A stretch of DNA of 64,000 nt from Cladochytrium replicatum (GCA_025526935.1 JAHLKD010000043.1:62001-126000); one strand, 5' to 3'. Positions 20,716 to 31,474 are shown, numbered from the stretch's first letter. Numbers and translations are program-made. The notes: generated from the sequence alone by a model not told the origin.

Positions 20716-21153
20716 GGAGTTGAGAGTGTGTCCTGGTGGGACAGAATTGCGAATTGCAATGTTAGTATCAATGATAGAGAGGTCATTCAGTGGGTTTAGA
20801 TGGTAGTGGTAATTCAGTGGGTTTAGATGGTATTTTTTTGGAGTTGAGAGTGTGTCCTGGTGGGACAGAATTGCGAATTGCAATGTTAGTATCAATGATA
20901 GAGAGGTTATTCGGACAGAATTGCGAATTGCAATGTTAGTATCAATGATAGATGGGTTATTCAGTGGGTTTAGATGGTAGAGGTTATTCAGTGGGTTTAG
21001 ATGGTATTTTTTTGGAGTTGAGAGTGTGTCCTGGTGGGACAGAATTGCGAATTGCAATGTTAGTATCAATGATAGAGAGGTTATTCAGTGGGTTTAGATG
21101 ATAGAGGTTATTCAGTGGGTTTAGATGGTAGAGGTTATTCAGTGGGTTTAGAT
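20716..21153. repeat. Nested minisatellite with 124-174 bp higher-order units
   Basis: The segment GGAGTTGAGAGTGTGTCCTG recurs at 20716, 20840 and 21014, giving units of 124 and 174 bp. Inside them a roughly 26-bp subunit (TTATTCAGTGGGTTTAGATG plus GTAGAG) repeats many times. The block GGACAGAATTGCGAATTGCA is also duplicated by itself near 20914. An open minus-strand frame across the array is just the translated repeat (recurring YHLNPLN) and is not a gene. Confidence 0.9.
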
Positions 21154-21856
21154 GATTTTTTCGAGGAGAAACGGAGGGGGCCCAGATATTATGGTGATAA
21201 AAGTGCGCTCGATCCCGCCGTTGCTTCCGGCAACGGCTAAGGCAGTTGCGAAACAGGCCGACTTTGTGGGAATGGATGAGCGGATCTGGGGAGACAGGCG
21301 CAACCGCTCATCCATTCCCACAATGATAGTGTTAAGTTGAGAGTATTGTGCATTCAAAGTAGTAGGAAAGCATGCATTCAAAGCGGTAGGAAAGGGATTG
21401 GAGAATACAAAGTGAAACGAAATCATAAAGCGTTTACTTCTGGAAAGAATTTTTTAATTTGACAGTTGTGAGAGTATATCAAAGTTGCTCGACAAAAGCA
21501 AAAGGTGTGGAATTATTGAGTATATAATCAAGTAAAAGTATGATTGAGCAAAAGTTTCACCGCAAACAGCATAATCAACCGAAATATCACAAGGATAAAG
21601 ACTAATTAAGTTGTGTAAGGTCAGTTCGCACATAAAAAGGTGTTGAACGACAATTTGCATAGGTCTAGCCAAAAACGGACAGATATGTTGATTCAAAAGT
21701 TTCTAAAAGCAAATCTACCAGCGAAAGCGGAAACAAATGATAAAAAGGTGACCTTTAAAAAGGCTAAGCAGCTGGAACAAGCAAACCCGGCAAATAATAA
21801 CCGTAGCAAAATCAAAACTTCACCCAAGAGCAAATAATAACGGCAGCAGCAAAACT
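21154..21856. other. Gene-free stretch downstream of the egghead-like gene
   Basis: Apart from the hairpin at 21265-21322 this stretch has only short frames without protein-like composition. A-rich sequence near 21760-21840 probably belongs to the 3' UTR of the minus-strand glycosyltransferase gene that ends at 21857. Confidence 0.4.
21265..21322. repeat. Perfect 19-bp inverted repeat (hairpin)
   Basis: TGTGGGAATGGATGAGCGG at 21265-21283 is matched exactly by its reverse complement at 21304-21322, with a 20-base spacer. Transcribed RNA would fold into a stable stem-loop. It lies outside the minisatellite and has no coding context. It could be a small palindromic mobile element or a relic of one. 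Confidence 0.85.
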
Positions 21857-23914
21857 TCACTTCTTGATGACATCGAAGTCCTTTGGCGGGAACACAATGC
21901 CGTACATCACCGCGAGAGCTTCCATAATGACCGCTATGTACTGCACGACAAAGGTGATCGGAATGTGAAGAATCACCAGAAGCGGGTTCTTCCCCTTGTC
22001 GACGTCCTGAACGAAGATACCGAGAATGTAAAGGTATACAAAGGTGCAGAACGTGAGATCTTTGCAGAGACCGAACCATCGTGGTGTCTCGAGCTTAACA
22101 AAGAATCCAAGTGGGATCGATGCGACAGTGCCGTAAAGCGAGAAAATACCAAGAGTCCAGAAGAACGCCCAGAGCTTAGGAAGGAAATGGTGGAGACGCC
22201 AAATGCCGACGAACCAGCGCCGGCGTTGTTTCAAGAAGTCCATGAAACCCTGAGGAGACTGCTCCCGAATGAAACCCGGAACCTTGCCGCAGCGGAAACC
22301 TTTCGCCCAGGCAGCCATGGCGAATTCGTAATCTTCGGTCAAACTACCAAGATCCCAGGTGACGCAGTTCTCGACGAGACCGTTGTTCATGAGGAAGGAG
22401 CCGTGGCAGCCCCAAATGGGTCGGTGGATGTACGAGAACTGCAGCTGGAAGCGAGACAAGTCGTCACCCACACGCAACGCATCCGCAACAGTGAAAACCC
22501 AGTTCTTCCAGTATTGGTACTGGTTGTACAGAATAACACCCTGGCCCATGTGGTAGTCGTGCTCGTACCAGATGAATTCGAGGCAACGTCTTACGCTCTC
22601 GTCATCAATAACCGATTCTTCGTCAAGATGGAGAACCCAATCGTGCTCAGTGTAGCGCATTGTTTGGCGGTACCATTCAAGCGCACGCGCCTTGTACTTG
22701 GAGCGGGCAGTACTAAACGATTTCGGGCAAGTGTAGCAGTTGATGTTCTCGAAGAAGAACGGCTCGTCGGTGAGAACGTGAACACGAACAGAGGGGTGAA
22801 GACGCTCGAGGTGCTTGTGACCATTCCATGCACGGTAAACCGCCTCTCGGTTGTTACCCCGGGTGACGGTTAAAATATACAAGTTATCACATCGGCGCTT
22901 CCTGAGGCCATCGTGGTAGAGAAATTTAGGCGTACGGAATGGAAGTGCGAGACCGAAGAAGCAGATAAGCGTGTAGGGCATAGGTAGTAGCCAACCTTTT
23001 GATATCGATAAGAAATTTATCTTACGAGCAAGATCAAATTACCAAGCTTCCAGTAGCAGGTGATGTTCCACAACTGATCATCGGTGTAGTTGTTCAACGC
23101 AGGGAAGAAGAACGACATCCCAGCTGTTCCACCCAAAATGATCAAAATATGCAAGATCCACATCTCCGACAGAAGAGCCATCAGTGCACGGGTGTTACCC
23201 TTGTTCGTTCGCTGTGACGGGTCGTCCTGACCATCCAAGGCATACGAGCGGAGGGGGATGTTGGGGTTGGATTGTTTCATACTCAGTTTTTTGCTCAGCT
23301 TCTTGCCCAATCTAGAGGGCTCGCGGCTTGGTCCAGCTGAGATGGGGTAAGAAGGTTGCTTGTTCATCTGTGGGGGTTGCGGAGGAAGCGGGCGAGGGCC
23401 GTAGGCTGGGTTGTAGGGTTGGTAATTTTGAGGACCTGACGAATCAAGGTTAAGCGTTTTTCGGTGTTTTCATGAGAATATTGAGCTCACCTTGAGGATG
23501 ACTTGGCTGCCCAGAGGGCCCGTGGTCTGAAGTTTCCGAAGAAGCGTCATTCCATGCGTTATTGGGGGCAGAGTTGTACGCGGGGAATTGGAGATGGTGG
23601 TGAGGTTGGGTAGGTGGTTGGCCATAGAAAGAAACGGGTACAGGTGCAGGCAACATTTGTTGCTGAGTGAAGCGCTGAGCCGGAACCGGTTGTTGAGGGT
23701 TTGCATAGGTTGCGGATGACGGAACAGACGAAGTCGTAGTCATAACGCTGGCGTGACGTGGATCAACCCATTGCTGTACTGGTACAGCTGAAGGAGCACG
23801 CGAGAAGTTGGGATCGGGATGTTGCTGGTAGTAGACTGCCTGCTGAGGGGGGAGTGGCCTCTGTGGCATCTGCTGGTACTGTCGCTGCTGCTGCTGTTGT
23901 TCCTGGTGCGACAT
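21857..23914 (-). CDS. Egghead-like GT2 membrane glycosyltransferase
   Basis: Membrane-bound family-2 glycosyltransferase resembling egghead-type beta-1,4-mannosyltransferases. Three exons on the minus strand (23914-23491, 23435-23043, 22995-21857) give 1,956 nt, 651 residues. Intron 22996-23042 (47 nt) was chosen because it keeps frame (YWKLG joined to WLLPMPY). Residues 1-150 are Gln/Pro-rich and disordered. A basic stretch (LGKKLSKKLSMK) precedes the first membrane segments. The catalytic part shows the family motifs HLDEESV (metal-binding D-x-E-like), WYEHDYHMGQGVI, LTEDYEFAM and the acceptor-site QRRRWFVGIW. At least three hydrophobic segments follow. The acceptor sugar cannot be told from sequence; a role in cell-surface glycan or glycolipid synthesis is inferred. 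Confidence 0.85.
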
Positions 23915-24136
23915 GATGTCAGAGTCAGCCAGAGTGGTGATTCTATGACGGGGAAGTGCAGGGCTGATAAGCCGGAACGAGGCGACGGACTGGGACGCGA
24001 TGGGTGGCTGCCGTCGCCTGGCTGACGGAGTGGCTGTGATACTAATAATATTGTTTCGTTCTATTCTGGGCTGAGCTTTATTTGTGGTAAATTTGTTAAT
24101 CTTGCCAAGACTGTCGGTCTGCTACGATTTGGTGTT

Positions 24137-25532
24137 TCAGTCCAGCTCGCTGACACTCCCAGCGCTAATCCCACTTCGGCCACCGCTACCTCCTCCTCCT
24201 CCCAATCCACCTCCAAAGAACGATTTCATCAGATCATCTAGCATGTTGGGCGCCTTCTTGGGTCCCAATTCATATATTTCTCGTCCTATCCGATCATACA
24301 GCTATTAGTAGCAAATTAGCGTCACATTTTACCAGCTTATGTTAACTCCTCACCTGCTCCAGGAAATCATCTGTTGCCAATTCGGCTTTGTACTGGTTGC
24401 GTAACCCAAAGTACAACTCTGCACTGCCGTCCCTCTGAACGGTTGCGAGCAGAAACTGCGCAAAATTGCTCAGCGGTGATTGGCTAGACAACCGTACTTC
24501 CAGCCTAGATGTGCTGCTGACCAATGGTTCGCTGGCCAACTCGGATCCACGTGTTGATTGCTGGTACGCTTTGATGTACGTTTCAAGTGCTACCATTGCA
24601 TGATGTATCTTCTTCAAACACACCAACCTAAACCACAAGGATTCATCGGTTCAGATTTGTCAATTATGTATGCCCCTTGTACGAATCACACTTACTGTAA
24701 GACAACACGGGCAACAAAGTATCCGCAATCAGGGGAATCAGATTGTTGTCCAAAGTCCCAGCTCATATAGCCGAGAAGCTTTCCACTGTCAACGGTCCCG
24801 TAAAGCAAATGCGCCTCCGCTTCGTAGTATGCCATTTCTTTAAAAAGGAAACATTTGGGATGTTTTATCAAGATTGATTATTCTTCACTGCTCACCTCGG
24901 TAGTATCGTGAACCAAACGCATGGTGCAGCAACGGGTCACCGAATTGTGGTCCACCAACCTTTGCGCTCCACCTCAGAACGGCCCGTGCAAACTCACGAC
25001 CCCCCGATTCTCCCACGGGAAACTCGTCAAATGCTTCTACGAAGCGAGCTTAAATGAATAGAACGGGTCAGCACCGTCTGGTACGCAAAGATGAATACCC
25101 AAGCTGCTTCGCAAATCAACTGCCTTAAATCGTTCTCCAGTATTCCGAATACTTTACCCAACCATCCAGTTGCAGAAAGTCAATTACCTCTCCCTTCATC
25201 ATTCAACGCCAAATTCTTGTCCTCGAAAATATCCAGCATCCGCAGCGCAAGGTCCAACGCACTCCCATACTGCCCGTGTCGTGCAAGCACTTTAATCCCC
25301 GCTTGCAGAAGGTCGAATGCATCGTTCAGCTGCTTCTGCTTGACATACCTACCCACAAAAGAACGAGCATCAGCCGTGAACCTTGAACCCCTAAACTAAA
25401 ATCGGCTTAAAACCGGGAATGCACTTACCTCTGACACACGGAATGGTACATCTGGTGCGCCTCGTAGTAGTTCCCGGCCGCCACCTCGCCCTCCAGCTTG
25501 GCTAACACCTTCGCAATGCGTTGGGAGCTCAT
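24137..25532 (-). CDS. GET4: GET4, tail-anchored protein targeting factor
   Basis: Cytosolic alpha-solenoid protein that, with Get5, hands tail-anchored proteins to Get3 for ER insertion. Seven exons on the minus strand (25532-25429, 25348-25188, 25134-25099, 25048-24896, 24837-24696, 24627-24354, 24301-24137) total 1,035 nt, 344 residues, with every phase consistent. Diagnostic pieces are AKLEGEVAAGNYYEAHQMYH at the N-terminus, QKQLNDAFDLLQAGIKVLAR, then FGSRYYREMAYYEAEAHLLY and SNFAQFLLATVQRD. The C-terminal MLDDLMKSFFGGG ends in a Gly/Ser tail. Exon 3 is only 36 nt and was placed by frame and helix continuity, so it is the least certain. The start at 25532 was preferred over 25646, which would add an atypical Thr-rich leader inside the divergent Nudix exon. 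Confidence 0.92.
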
Positions 25533-26055
25533 TGTTAGGATCGTGTCACGTGATGGCGAAGCGGTGAAGGAAGTGTCGTATGGGATTGTTGTGTTGAGGG
25601 TACGGAAGGAAAGTTGGACGGTGGACGATGTTGACGTGCTGGTCATCCAGCAGAAAGGCGGGAATCACTGTGAGTTACCAGCGAATATGTGCTATTATTG
25701 TACAGAATGTGAGATTCTAGGGACACTGACCAAGGGACATGTGGAGCCAACGGACACCGGGCCAATGTCGACGGCACTCAGAGAGCTCTATGAGGAGACA
25801 CAGCTTCGTCCGCAAACCATACTTCTAGAATCACGGATGTTCTCGAACGGATACAGATTCGAACGGAGCCTGAAGCGGTGGGACGCGCCGCAGTCAGGGG
25901 AGAACCCGCCTGTCATCGTCGAGAAGAGCAACCACTTCTTTGTGGGGATTGTTGCGAATGAGGATGCTGAGAAGATGGTGGTGCAGGAGAGCGAGGTGGT
26001 CGCGTGGAAATGGGTTCCGTTGAAGGACAGCGGAAGACGGACGCGGCAATTTTGA
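25516..26055 (+). CDS. Nudix hydrolase, Ap4A hydrolase-like
   Basis: Small Nudix-fold pyrophosphatase. Two exons (25516-25669 and 25721-26055) give 162 residues. Removing the 51-nt stop-free intron 25670-25720 creates GGNHWTLTKGHVEPTDTG, the usual start of the Nudix box. The box continues with the helix ALRELYEETQL (consensus REUXEEXGU, with Thr-Gln in place of X-Gly). The LTKGHVEP signature resembles diadenosine tetraphosphate hydrolases; the substrate is inferred. The ATG at 25516 is the only in-frame one before the fold and overlaps the antisense GET4 start region. An upstream 5' exon ending at a CAG near 25496 cannot be excluded. Confidence 0.85.
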   Translation: MRWELIVRIVSRDGEAVKEVSYGIVVLRVRKESWTVDDVDVLVIQQKGGNHCELPANMCYYCTECEILGTLTKGHVEPTDTGPMSTALRELYEETQLRPQTILLESRMFSNGYRFERSLKRWDAPQSGENPPVIVEKSNHFFVGIVANEDAEKMVVQESEVVAWKWVPLKDSGRRTRQF

Positions 26056-27265
26056 GGACAGTTTATGCTGCTTTGTCTCTTAGTAACAGTCTATGAGTTT
26101 GAAAACCCGATCCACTAGTAATTCTTGAACGTACCAATATAGGAATACCGATTTGAGCTTGACGGGAGTTTGGACATCTGAAGCAATTAATTACAAACTC
26201 TCTGTATCTCCACAAACTCGCACTTGTCCTTCTCGTTGACAAAATTCCACAAGTCATGGAGGATGCCTCCACGACGATGTAGCAAGTGAAAGAGAAGAAA
26301 TGAGGATCCCGCGCACTTTGCAGGGACGAGTCTTAGGGACAAACCGATGCAACGGGCCGCAAGAAGAAAACAAAGGCTTCACAACGCGCCCAGGAAGAAA
26401 ACAAAGATCTTCACAACAGGCTGGGGAAGAAGGAAAATGCTCTGTGAAAGTTGAAGGTGCGCTTTTTGCACCATTCCAAGGAGCATGAATGAATGAGATT
26501 GGAACAAATTTATGATGTCCACTCTCCAATCTCTAAACCCAATCGAAAATCAAGTCACACACGGGGATCATCCGGTTACTCTTGATAAAGTTTCTCAGAC
26601 ATTTCCAGGTGGTGGCAAAGGATTGGACTTGTCTTGACTATCAAGAGTAACCGGATGATCCCCATTGTGTGACTAAGAAATATGAGAAACGCGCCGTTGA
26701 GAAATATAGGGAAAAAAGTATTCTCTTTGAACATCTGAGCCAAAGGGCAAGTCAGATCGGTAATGCGATAGGTAATATCGTGGATAGAACGAGCTCAGAA
26801 TAGATTAGCACAGCCAGGAAAATTCTACTCACTTGAGATCCGTAGCGTTTGTGTCCCTCTCCTTCCGAAGAGAGGGGCTCAAAGTGACCTTCGGGTAGGT
26901 GCTCTGGGAAACCCCGAATAACCGAATAAGGAAACTCCGTTTTTTTCAGTTATTTTTTGCCACGTTTTCAGTTTTCATTTCTCCTTTGGACGGGAGATAA
27001 TCTTAATCCAAGGTACGATATCATAATAATGTTGCACAACATGGCAAATCATTCTTCAAAACTGGAGTAGTCGTTAAAAGAATAGTAAGAGGAATATCCT
27101 CATAACATTGCAGCATATATGGAAACTATGGTCATTAGTGTTCGCAAGCGTGTATTCAAGGTGAATGATTGCTGAAAGATTGGAAGCTTTCGTAACACCA
27201 TCAAGATTGAATCGTAGCGCAGGTTGGCTGCATGATAAACATCTCAGTTTGCGAGACCTCGCGCA
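26056..27265. other. Gene-poor stretch containing a palindromic element
   Basis: No frame here looks like a real protein and I found no tRNA-like fold. The one clear structure is the 122-bp palindromic element at 26553-26674. A short GC hairpin (CCCTCTCC...GAGAGGG) lies near 26850-26875. Confidence 0.5.
26553..26674. mobile_element. MITE-like palindromic element, 122 bp
   Basis: The left arm begins AGTCACACACGGGGATCATC at 26553 and runs to 26587. The right arm at 26639-26674 is its reverse complement with about two differences (ACAC versus ACAAT near the tip). The arms are 35-36 bp around a roughly 51-bp centre without coding capacity. This is the form of a miniature inverted-repeat element or of a foldback remnant. 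No obvious target-site duplication is visible. Confidence 0.7.
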
Positions 27266-27797
27266 CTAGTTTGGCAACTCACCTAGATTCGATAATAAGC
27301 TGTCCCGTTGGAAAAAAAACCGGATAACGCGGCCAAACATCGTCACTCCGTTGATGACAACGTAGTGGGGGCTCAGAACGCAGGTCAGAATTGAGCGGTG
27401 TAGGAGCTGGCTGGCGATATTGTAGGACCTCGGCTCTATATCTAAAATGAAGTCCTTGAACTCCAAAGTCTCAGTAGCTCGCAATGTACTCACAATTTCA
27501 GACCTGCTCCGCGGAAAAACAGGCGAAGAACGCAATCTCAATGTCGATCCTTAGGACATAGCAACCGCACCATTGGCTCGCCGTGTTCGAGAAAATGGTC
27601 AACATTGATATGAAGCCTGGGGTGTATTTTCTTATGTTTGACACTGATTCAAAGTCAGATGTGAATGCTTGGCTGGCAATGAGCTCATCGGCCCCACTTT
27701 GATTTTTCAAAGTCTTTAACTCCCAGATCATGATCAAGGTGATCTTGTGTGGCGTTGTGCACACGACGGACGGGATTGCTGAAACACGTACATCCAC
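27266..27797 (-). pseudogene. Possible membrane-protein gene or fragment, RTA1-like at best
   Basis: Two adjacent minus-strand frames (27797-27498 and 27465-27266) have hydrophobic stretches and a plausible phase-0 splice between them. The second contains LLHRSILTCVLSPHYVVING followed by VTMFGRVIRFF. This faintly recalls the fungal RTA1 lipid-exporter family, in which a LAPxxxAAxIYMxLGRxI segment is conserved. Other family hallmarks are missing and no continuous gene model can be built. It may be a decayed gene, or not a gene at all. Confidence 0.22.
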
Positions 27798-27953
27798 CGG
27801 AGGACGAAGGACAATCTGTCACCGATTCTACTGCTGATTGATTATTGCCCATATACCCCATATATCTGCCTGTCTGTGCTGCACTTGTCTTTGTCTTTTT
27901 ATTTGCATTGACTGCCAATCCACCGCCAATCCGCTGTTCACTCTATCTCGGCA

Positions 27954-29361
27954 ATGGATCACCGGAATCCCTACTCCGCCGCTGCACTTTCTGCCTCCTC
28001 ATCGCTGCGTGATCCATCTGCTCTCTCTATGTCTAACCATACTCAATCCATCCGCGCTCGCCTGAACAAAAAACACAAACTCACTTGTTGCTCCTTGACA
28101 CAGCTACAAACACGCATCCTTCTCCTGCTCAGCCCAATCCTCCTTCTGTCTCTGGCACGTGCTGACGCAATCCCTCCAAGACTCGCTCCGCCGCCGCAAA
28201 CCTCTCTTGCAGATTCTTCTTCTCGCTCCCGGCTAAGAGCTCTCACCGACATCGCCGCTGAAATCCTCTCGGGAGTCATCGCACGTGTTCATCCTGACAG
28301 ACCTGACGACGGTCTCACCTTCGACTCCGAAAACCCGTGGTGGGGACCTCCTTCCTCGGACAATTCCCCCGCCCAGCAATTGGCGGCCCCACCGTCATCT
28401 TCCCACGATCCGCCAATCATCTTTGATCGCTCAGTCGACATTCCTGCCGCTGCACCAGATCCTCGGTTTGGGTACAATATCGTACGAGTCGTGCGAAGGA
28501 ATCCGCAGGCCGGAGGGAGCGCTGCGGCGACCACCACTGGTCCACCTGCAAACTCACCTTCCCCATCGCCACCGCAGCTGACTTCGCCTGTTCCGTCTCC
28601 GGCCAGGACGACATCGCGTCCTTCTGTGACGACTGCTCAGAGGTCACCGGCTCCTTCCCCGTCCCCAGACGACGAAGACGACACTGCCAGCACGCAGTTT
28701 ACAAACAATGGCCGACCGACGTCCACAGCGACAGGAACCGCGACGAGGTCGACCGCGACTTCTACGACTGGTGCTGAAGAAGCGAACACTCCTGCAAGCT
28801 CCACCGGTATCTCGACCGGAACCATCATCGCCATTGTGATTGCCGGAATAGCGGCGGTCACCATTGCCGGGATGGCCATTTGGGTCTTCCGAAAGGTATC
28901 ACTCTCAGTTCTCCCAAAACCTTGATGTCCCTGAACTAACTTTCTAGTTCTAGTTCACTTTGCGACCTTCGAATGAACACAAGTCCCGTCTTGACAGCAC
29001 GTACTCGGCGCATCCGCCTAACCCCAAAGCCGTTTTCTCAGAACGACCTGTTAGTGGCGCGTCTTTTGGAAGCGGAAGCAACCAGTTCCGTCCCCCTACG
29101 CCCGTGATCAGTGCTCCAACCCCCGTGATCAGCGTTGCAGCCCTTCCACCAGTGGCCAGCAACGCACAGCAGTACCCAGCGTACGGTTACGTTGTCGAAG
29201 GGCACGCTGCGCCGGCGAGCTATGCGATGGCCGTACCCCCGCCGTTTGCGTATGCAGCGGCTCCGACGACTGTGCAGCCGCAAATGGCAAGGGATGGGTA
29301 TTATGTGTACTATGATGAAAGCGATGGGGGGCAAGGAGCTCCTGTGGGACGGTTGCGGTGA
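27954..29361 (+). CDS. Single-pass Ser/Thr/Pro-rich membrane protein, wall-sensor-like
   Basis: Two exons (27954-28895 and 28954-29361) encode 449 residues. A hydrophobic signal (RILLLLSPILLLSLARADA) ends near residue 70. It is followed by about 220 residues rich in Ser, Thr, Pro and Ala, a likely O-glycosylated ectodomain. One membrane helix (GTIIAIVIAGIAAVTIAGMA) sits near residues 292-311, then a roughly 135-residue cytoplasmic tail rich in Pro, Ala and Tyr. This is the layout of Mid2/Wsc-type fungal surface sensors, but no cysteine-rich domain is present and no family is recognised. The intron acceptor must be the second of two adjacent TTCTAG copies, because using the first would create an immediate stop. 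The ATG at 28029 is an alternative start nearer the signal sequence. Confidence 0.75.
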
Positions 29362-30313
29362 ACGGACAGCTCGAGACATTGTTGCTCTGCTGTCGTTCAG
29401 TTTCCCTGTTCTTTCGATGATGGAGGCCGTGGCCATTGGTTTTGTTTGACGTTTCATTTCTTGTGGTATGTTTTTATATGGTGTGTCGGTTACCGATTAT
29501 TGAGCAGAGTTGTTTTCTGCGGTTTACAGGTGTTCTCGGGACCTTTTTTACTCCTTCGTTCCATAACCATTCCCACTTTCTCATTTCTAGTCCCTAATTT
29601 TTTCTATTTCCATTAGTACCTTCTGAAATGGTATTCTTTTGTCTGACTTCTCAATCGTTTCAAAGCGAATTGTGCACATTCCAGCTCTTCAGTGACGTAA
29701 AGCTCGGTTCTTCTCTTTCTAATATTCCCACACCAAACGTTTACACTCGTTTACACCCGTTGTTTTGTCGCCTCCATTTACTTTCCCATTCTTATTTCAG
29801 TGCTCCTCTTGTTTCTGTCTTCACCATGTTTTTCCTTGCTTTTTTCCTTTCGGCTTCTTGCCTAATTTTAAGATATGAGCCTGTGGTATGACGTCTAGTA
29901 AGCTTGCGATGTTTAAATCTTCCCCTGACCGTTTAGGATCAAAGTCCGGGAATTTTGTAGAATGTTTTTGGAGATCTTGTTTTGGGACTATTATATGGCA
30001 AGATGTCCCTTTTGGTGGGCGAAATTGATTTGCGTTGGATGGCAGGAGTAAGTGATGAGGAAACAAACAGTAAATCGAGGAAACAAACAGTAAATCGATT
30101 AGCTGGAGTGGCGCATAATCGTCGACTCTTGACAACAGTGGCAGCCTATTAATCAATCCCCCTCGACGGTTACCGAAGCCAAGACGAACCTTCGTTTGGA
30201 ACCTTTGAAAGAAGAGAGCAAAGAAAACATTTATCCTGTTCTAATTCACAATGAAAATCGTACACGCTTCTTCGCCTTTAAGATAAACTTCCCATAAGCT
30301 AAAATCACGACTC
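29362..30313. other. Intergenic, with a 20-bp tandem duplication
   Basis: A T-rich 3' UTR-like sequence follows the membrane-protein gene. A perfect 20-bp direct duplication (AGGAAACAAACAGTAAATCG) lies at 30058-30097. Frames in this stretch are low-complexity and are not supported as genes. Confidence 0.5.
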
Positions 30314-31144
30314 CTACTTCCCAAACCAGCTCACCTTTGCATTGCTGGATACTGCAGTCGCCGCTGCCTCACTATCTGACTTCTGCGCAGCCGGCTTCCG
30401 TTTTCTTTTCGACATGTTGAGAATCTCGACCTTCTTATCTTTCTGCAAGATATTCGGAATGATTTTATTGGAGATGATGCATTTAGGACGAAACGGGTTC
30501 TGCATACCAGCTTCTTTAGCTTGTCGTCTCTCTTCAGCTTCAGCTTAAGGTCGCGTGCCCGTCGATTCTGATCCTTTACTGCCTTCACGGAGCCGAGCAA
30601 AAGACTTTTTCAGAAAGGGTGCATTTAAAAATGCCGATGGGAGTACCTGGCGCTCAAGTTTCTTTGCAATAGTCTCATCTTGTTTCGACGTGATCGCATC
30701 AAGTATCGCTAGCATCCCACCCTATGAAAACCGACAACCGTTAAATGAGAATCTCCTTCGCACTTCGGATTTTTGGGATTCCGGGATTCTCACCTCCGAT
30801 GGGAACACCTTTCCCTTCTTTCCGCTCTTTCTCACGGGTTTCTTCTCAAGACCCGTTGTCTCCATGTCTACGTCGGCATTTTCGTCATCAACACCGTCTC
30901 CTTCAGGTGCAGCCTTTTCAACATCCGAGTCGTTCTCTGACTCGTCGGCTTCACGCGACTCTCGCTTTCTCTTTTTGTTTGGCTGGGAGGAAGCGCTTTT
31001 GGCGAGAGAGATATTTGGCGAGACGGGCTTATGATTTTGTTGTGGTTTTTTGGAAGGAGGGTTTGGCTTAACCTCGTGTGGTGTGCGGGTAGGTTTATAT
31101 GCGGGCAGTGATTTTCTGACAGATTTGTGTAGGTGGGATGTCAT
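30314..31144 (-). CDS. Small basic, lysine-rich protein, probably nuclear/nucleolar
   Basis: Four exons on the minus strand (31144-30794, 30721-30647, 30582-30508, 30442-30314) give 630 nt, 209 residues, all phase 0. The first 110 residues are basic and disordered with KKRKRESREADESENDSDVE, an NLS-like then acidic segment. Next comes MLAILDAITSKQDETIAKKL and a charged helix with AVKDQNRRARDLKLKLK, then KKVEILNMSKRKRKP and a C-terminal SWFGK. Composition and helix pattern resemble small ribosome-biogenesis factors, but I cannot assign a family. Both 75-nt internal exons encode coiled-coil-like sequence. The function is unknown. Confidence 0.65.
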
Positions 31145-31474
31145 GTTTGCTGACAAGCCACTTTGAAATTTAAAAAGTAATATTGGACAATTTTTCCTGT
31201 CTATTTAAACCTTTGGAGAATGTCACACAAAGGATCCATAGCATGCAAAAAAAGAAAATCTGCAAAAAAATATCGCAAGATCGCGACGTGGATTATGAGG
31301 GAAAATAGATTAAAAATGTGTGGCATCGGTTTTCTAAAAGGGGAGATGGGACTAACTCATTCCTATCAACCAGGATAGAAAAAAGTCTGTGGAGTTTGGT
31401 GCAAAATATCAGACGCAGATTTATAGGGTGAAAACGGATGTACTGGCATCAAAGGGGTGTCGGTCTACGAGGAT
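31145..31474. other. Intergenic between two minus-strand genes
   Basis: A/T-rich sequence serving as the promoter side of the basic-protein gene and the 3' side of the WSC gene that ends at 31475. Nothing else is visible. Confidence 0.4.

Noticed and set aside
20698-21069. Minus-strand open frame of 123 codons with repeating YHLNPLN
   Set aside because: It is the translation of the minisatellite. Copy boundaries explain every repeat, and there is no start context or homology.
21965-22873. Long + strand open frame (302 codons) in the 22-kb region
   Set aside because: It is antisense to the egghead-like glycosyltransferase, whose motifs are unmistakable. The + frame has no protein-like features and is a shadow of the codon pattern.
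25533-25646. Upstream ATG extending GET4 by 38 residues
   Set aside because: The extension is Thr/Ser-rich, unlike Get4 N-termini, and would lie entirely antisense to the Nudix coding exon. The ATG at 25532 starts right at the conserved helix.
26820-26900. Possible tRNA or small structured RNA (GC-rich hairpin region)
   Set aside because: There is a hairpin, but no acceptor/anticodon/T-arm pattern and no A or B box match. I found no convincing tRNA gene in the window.
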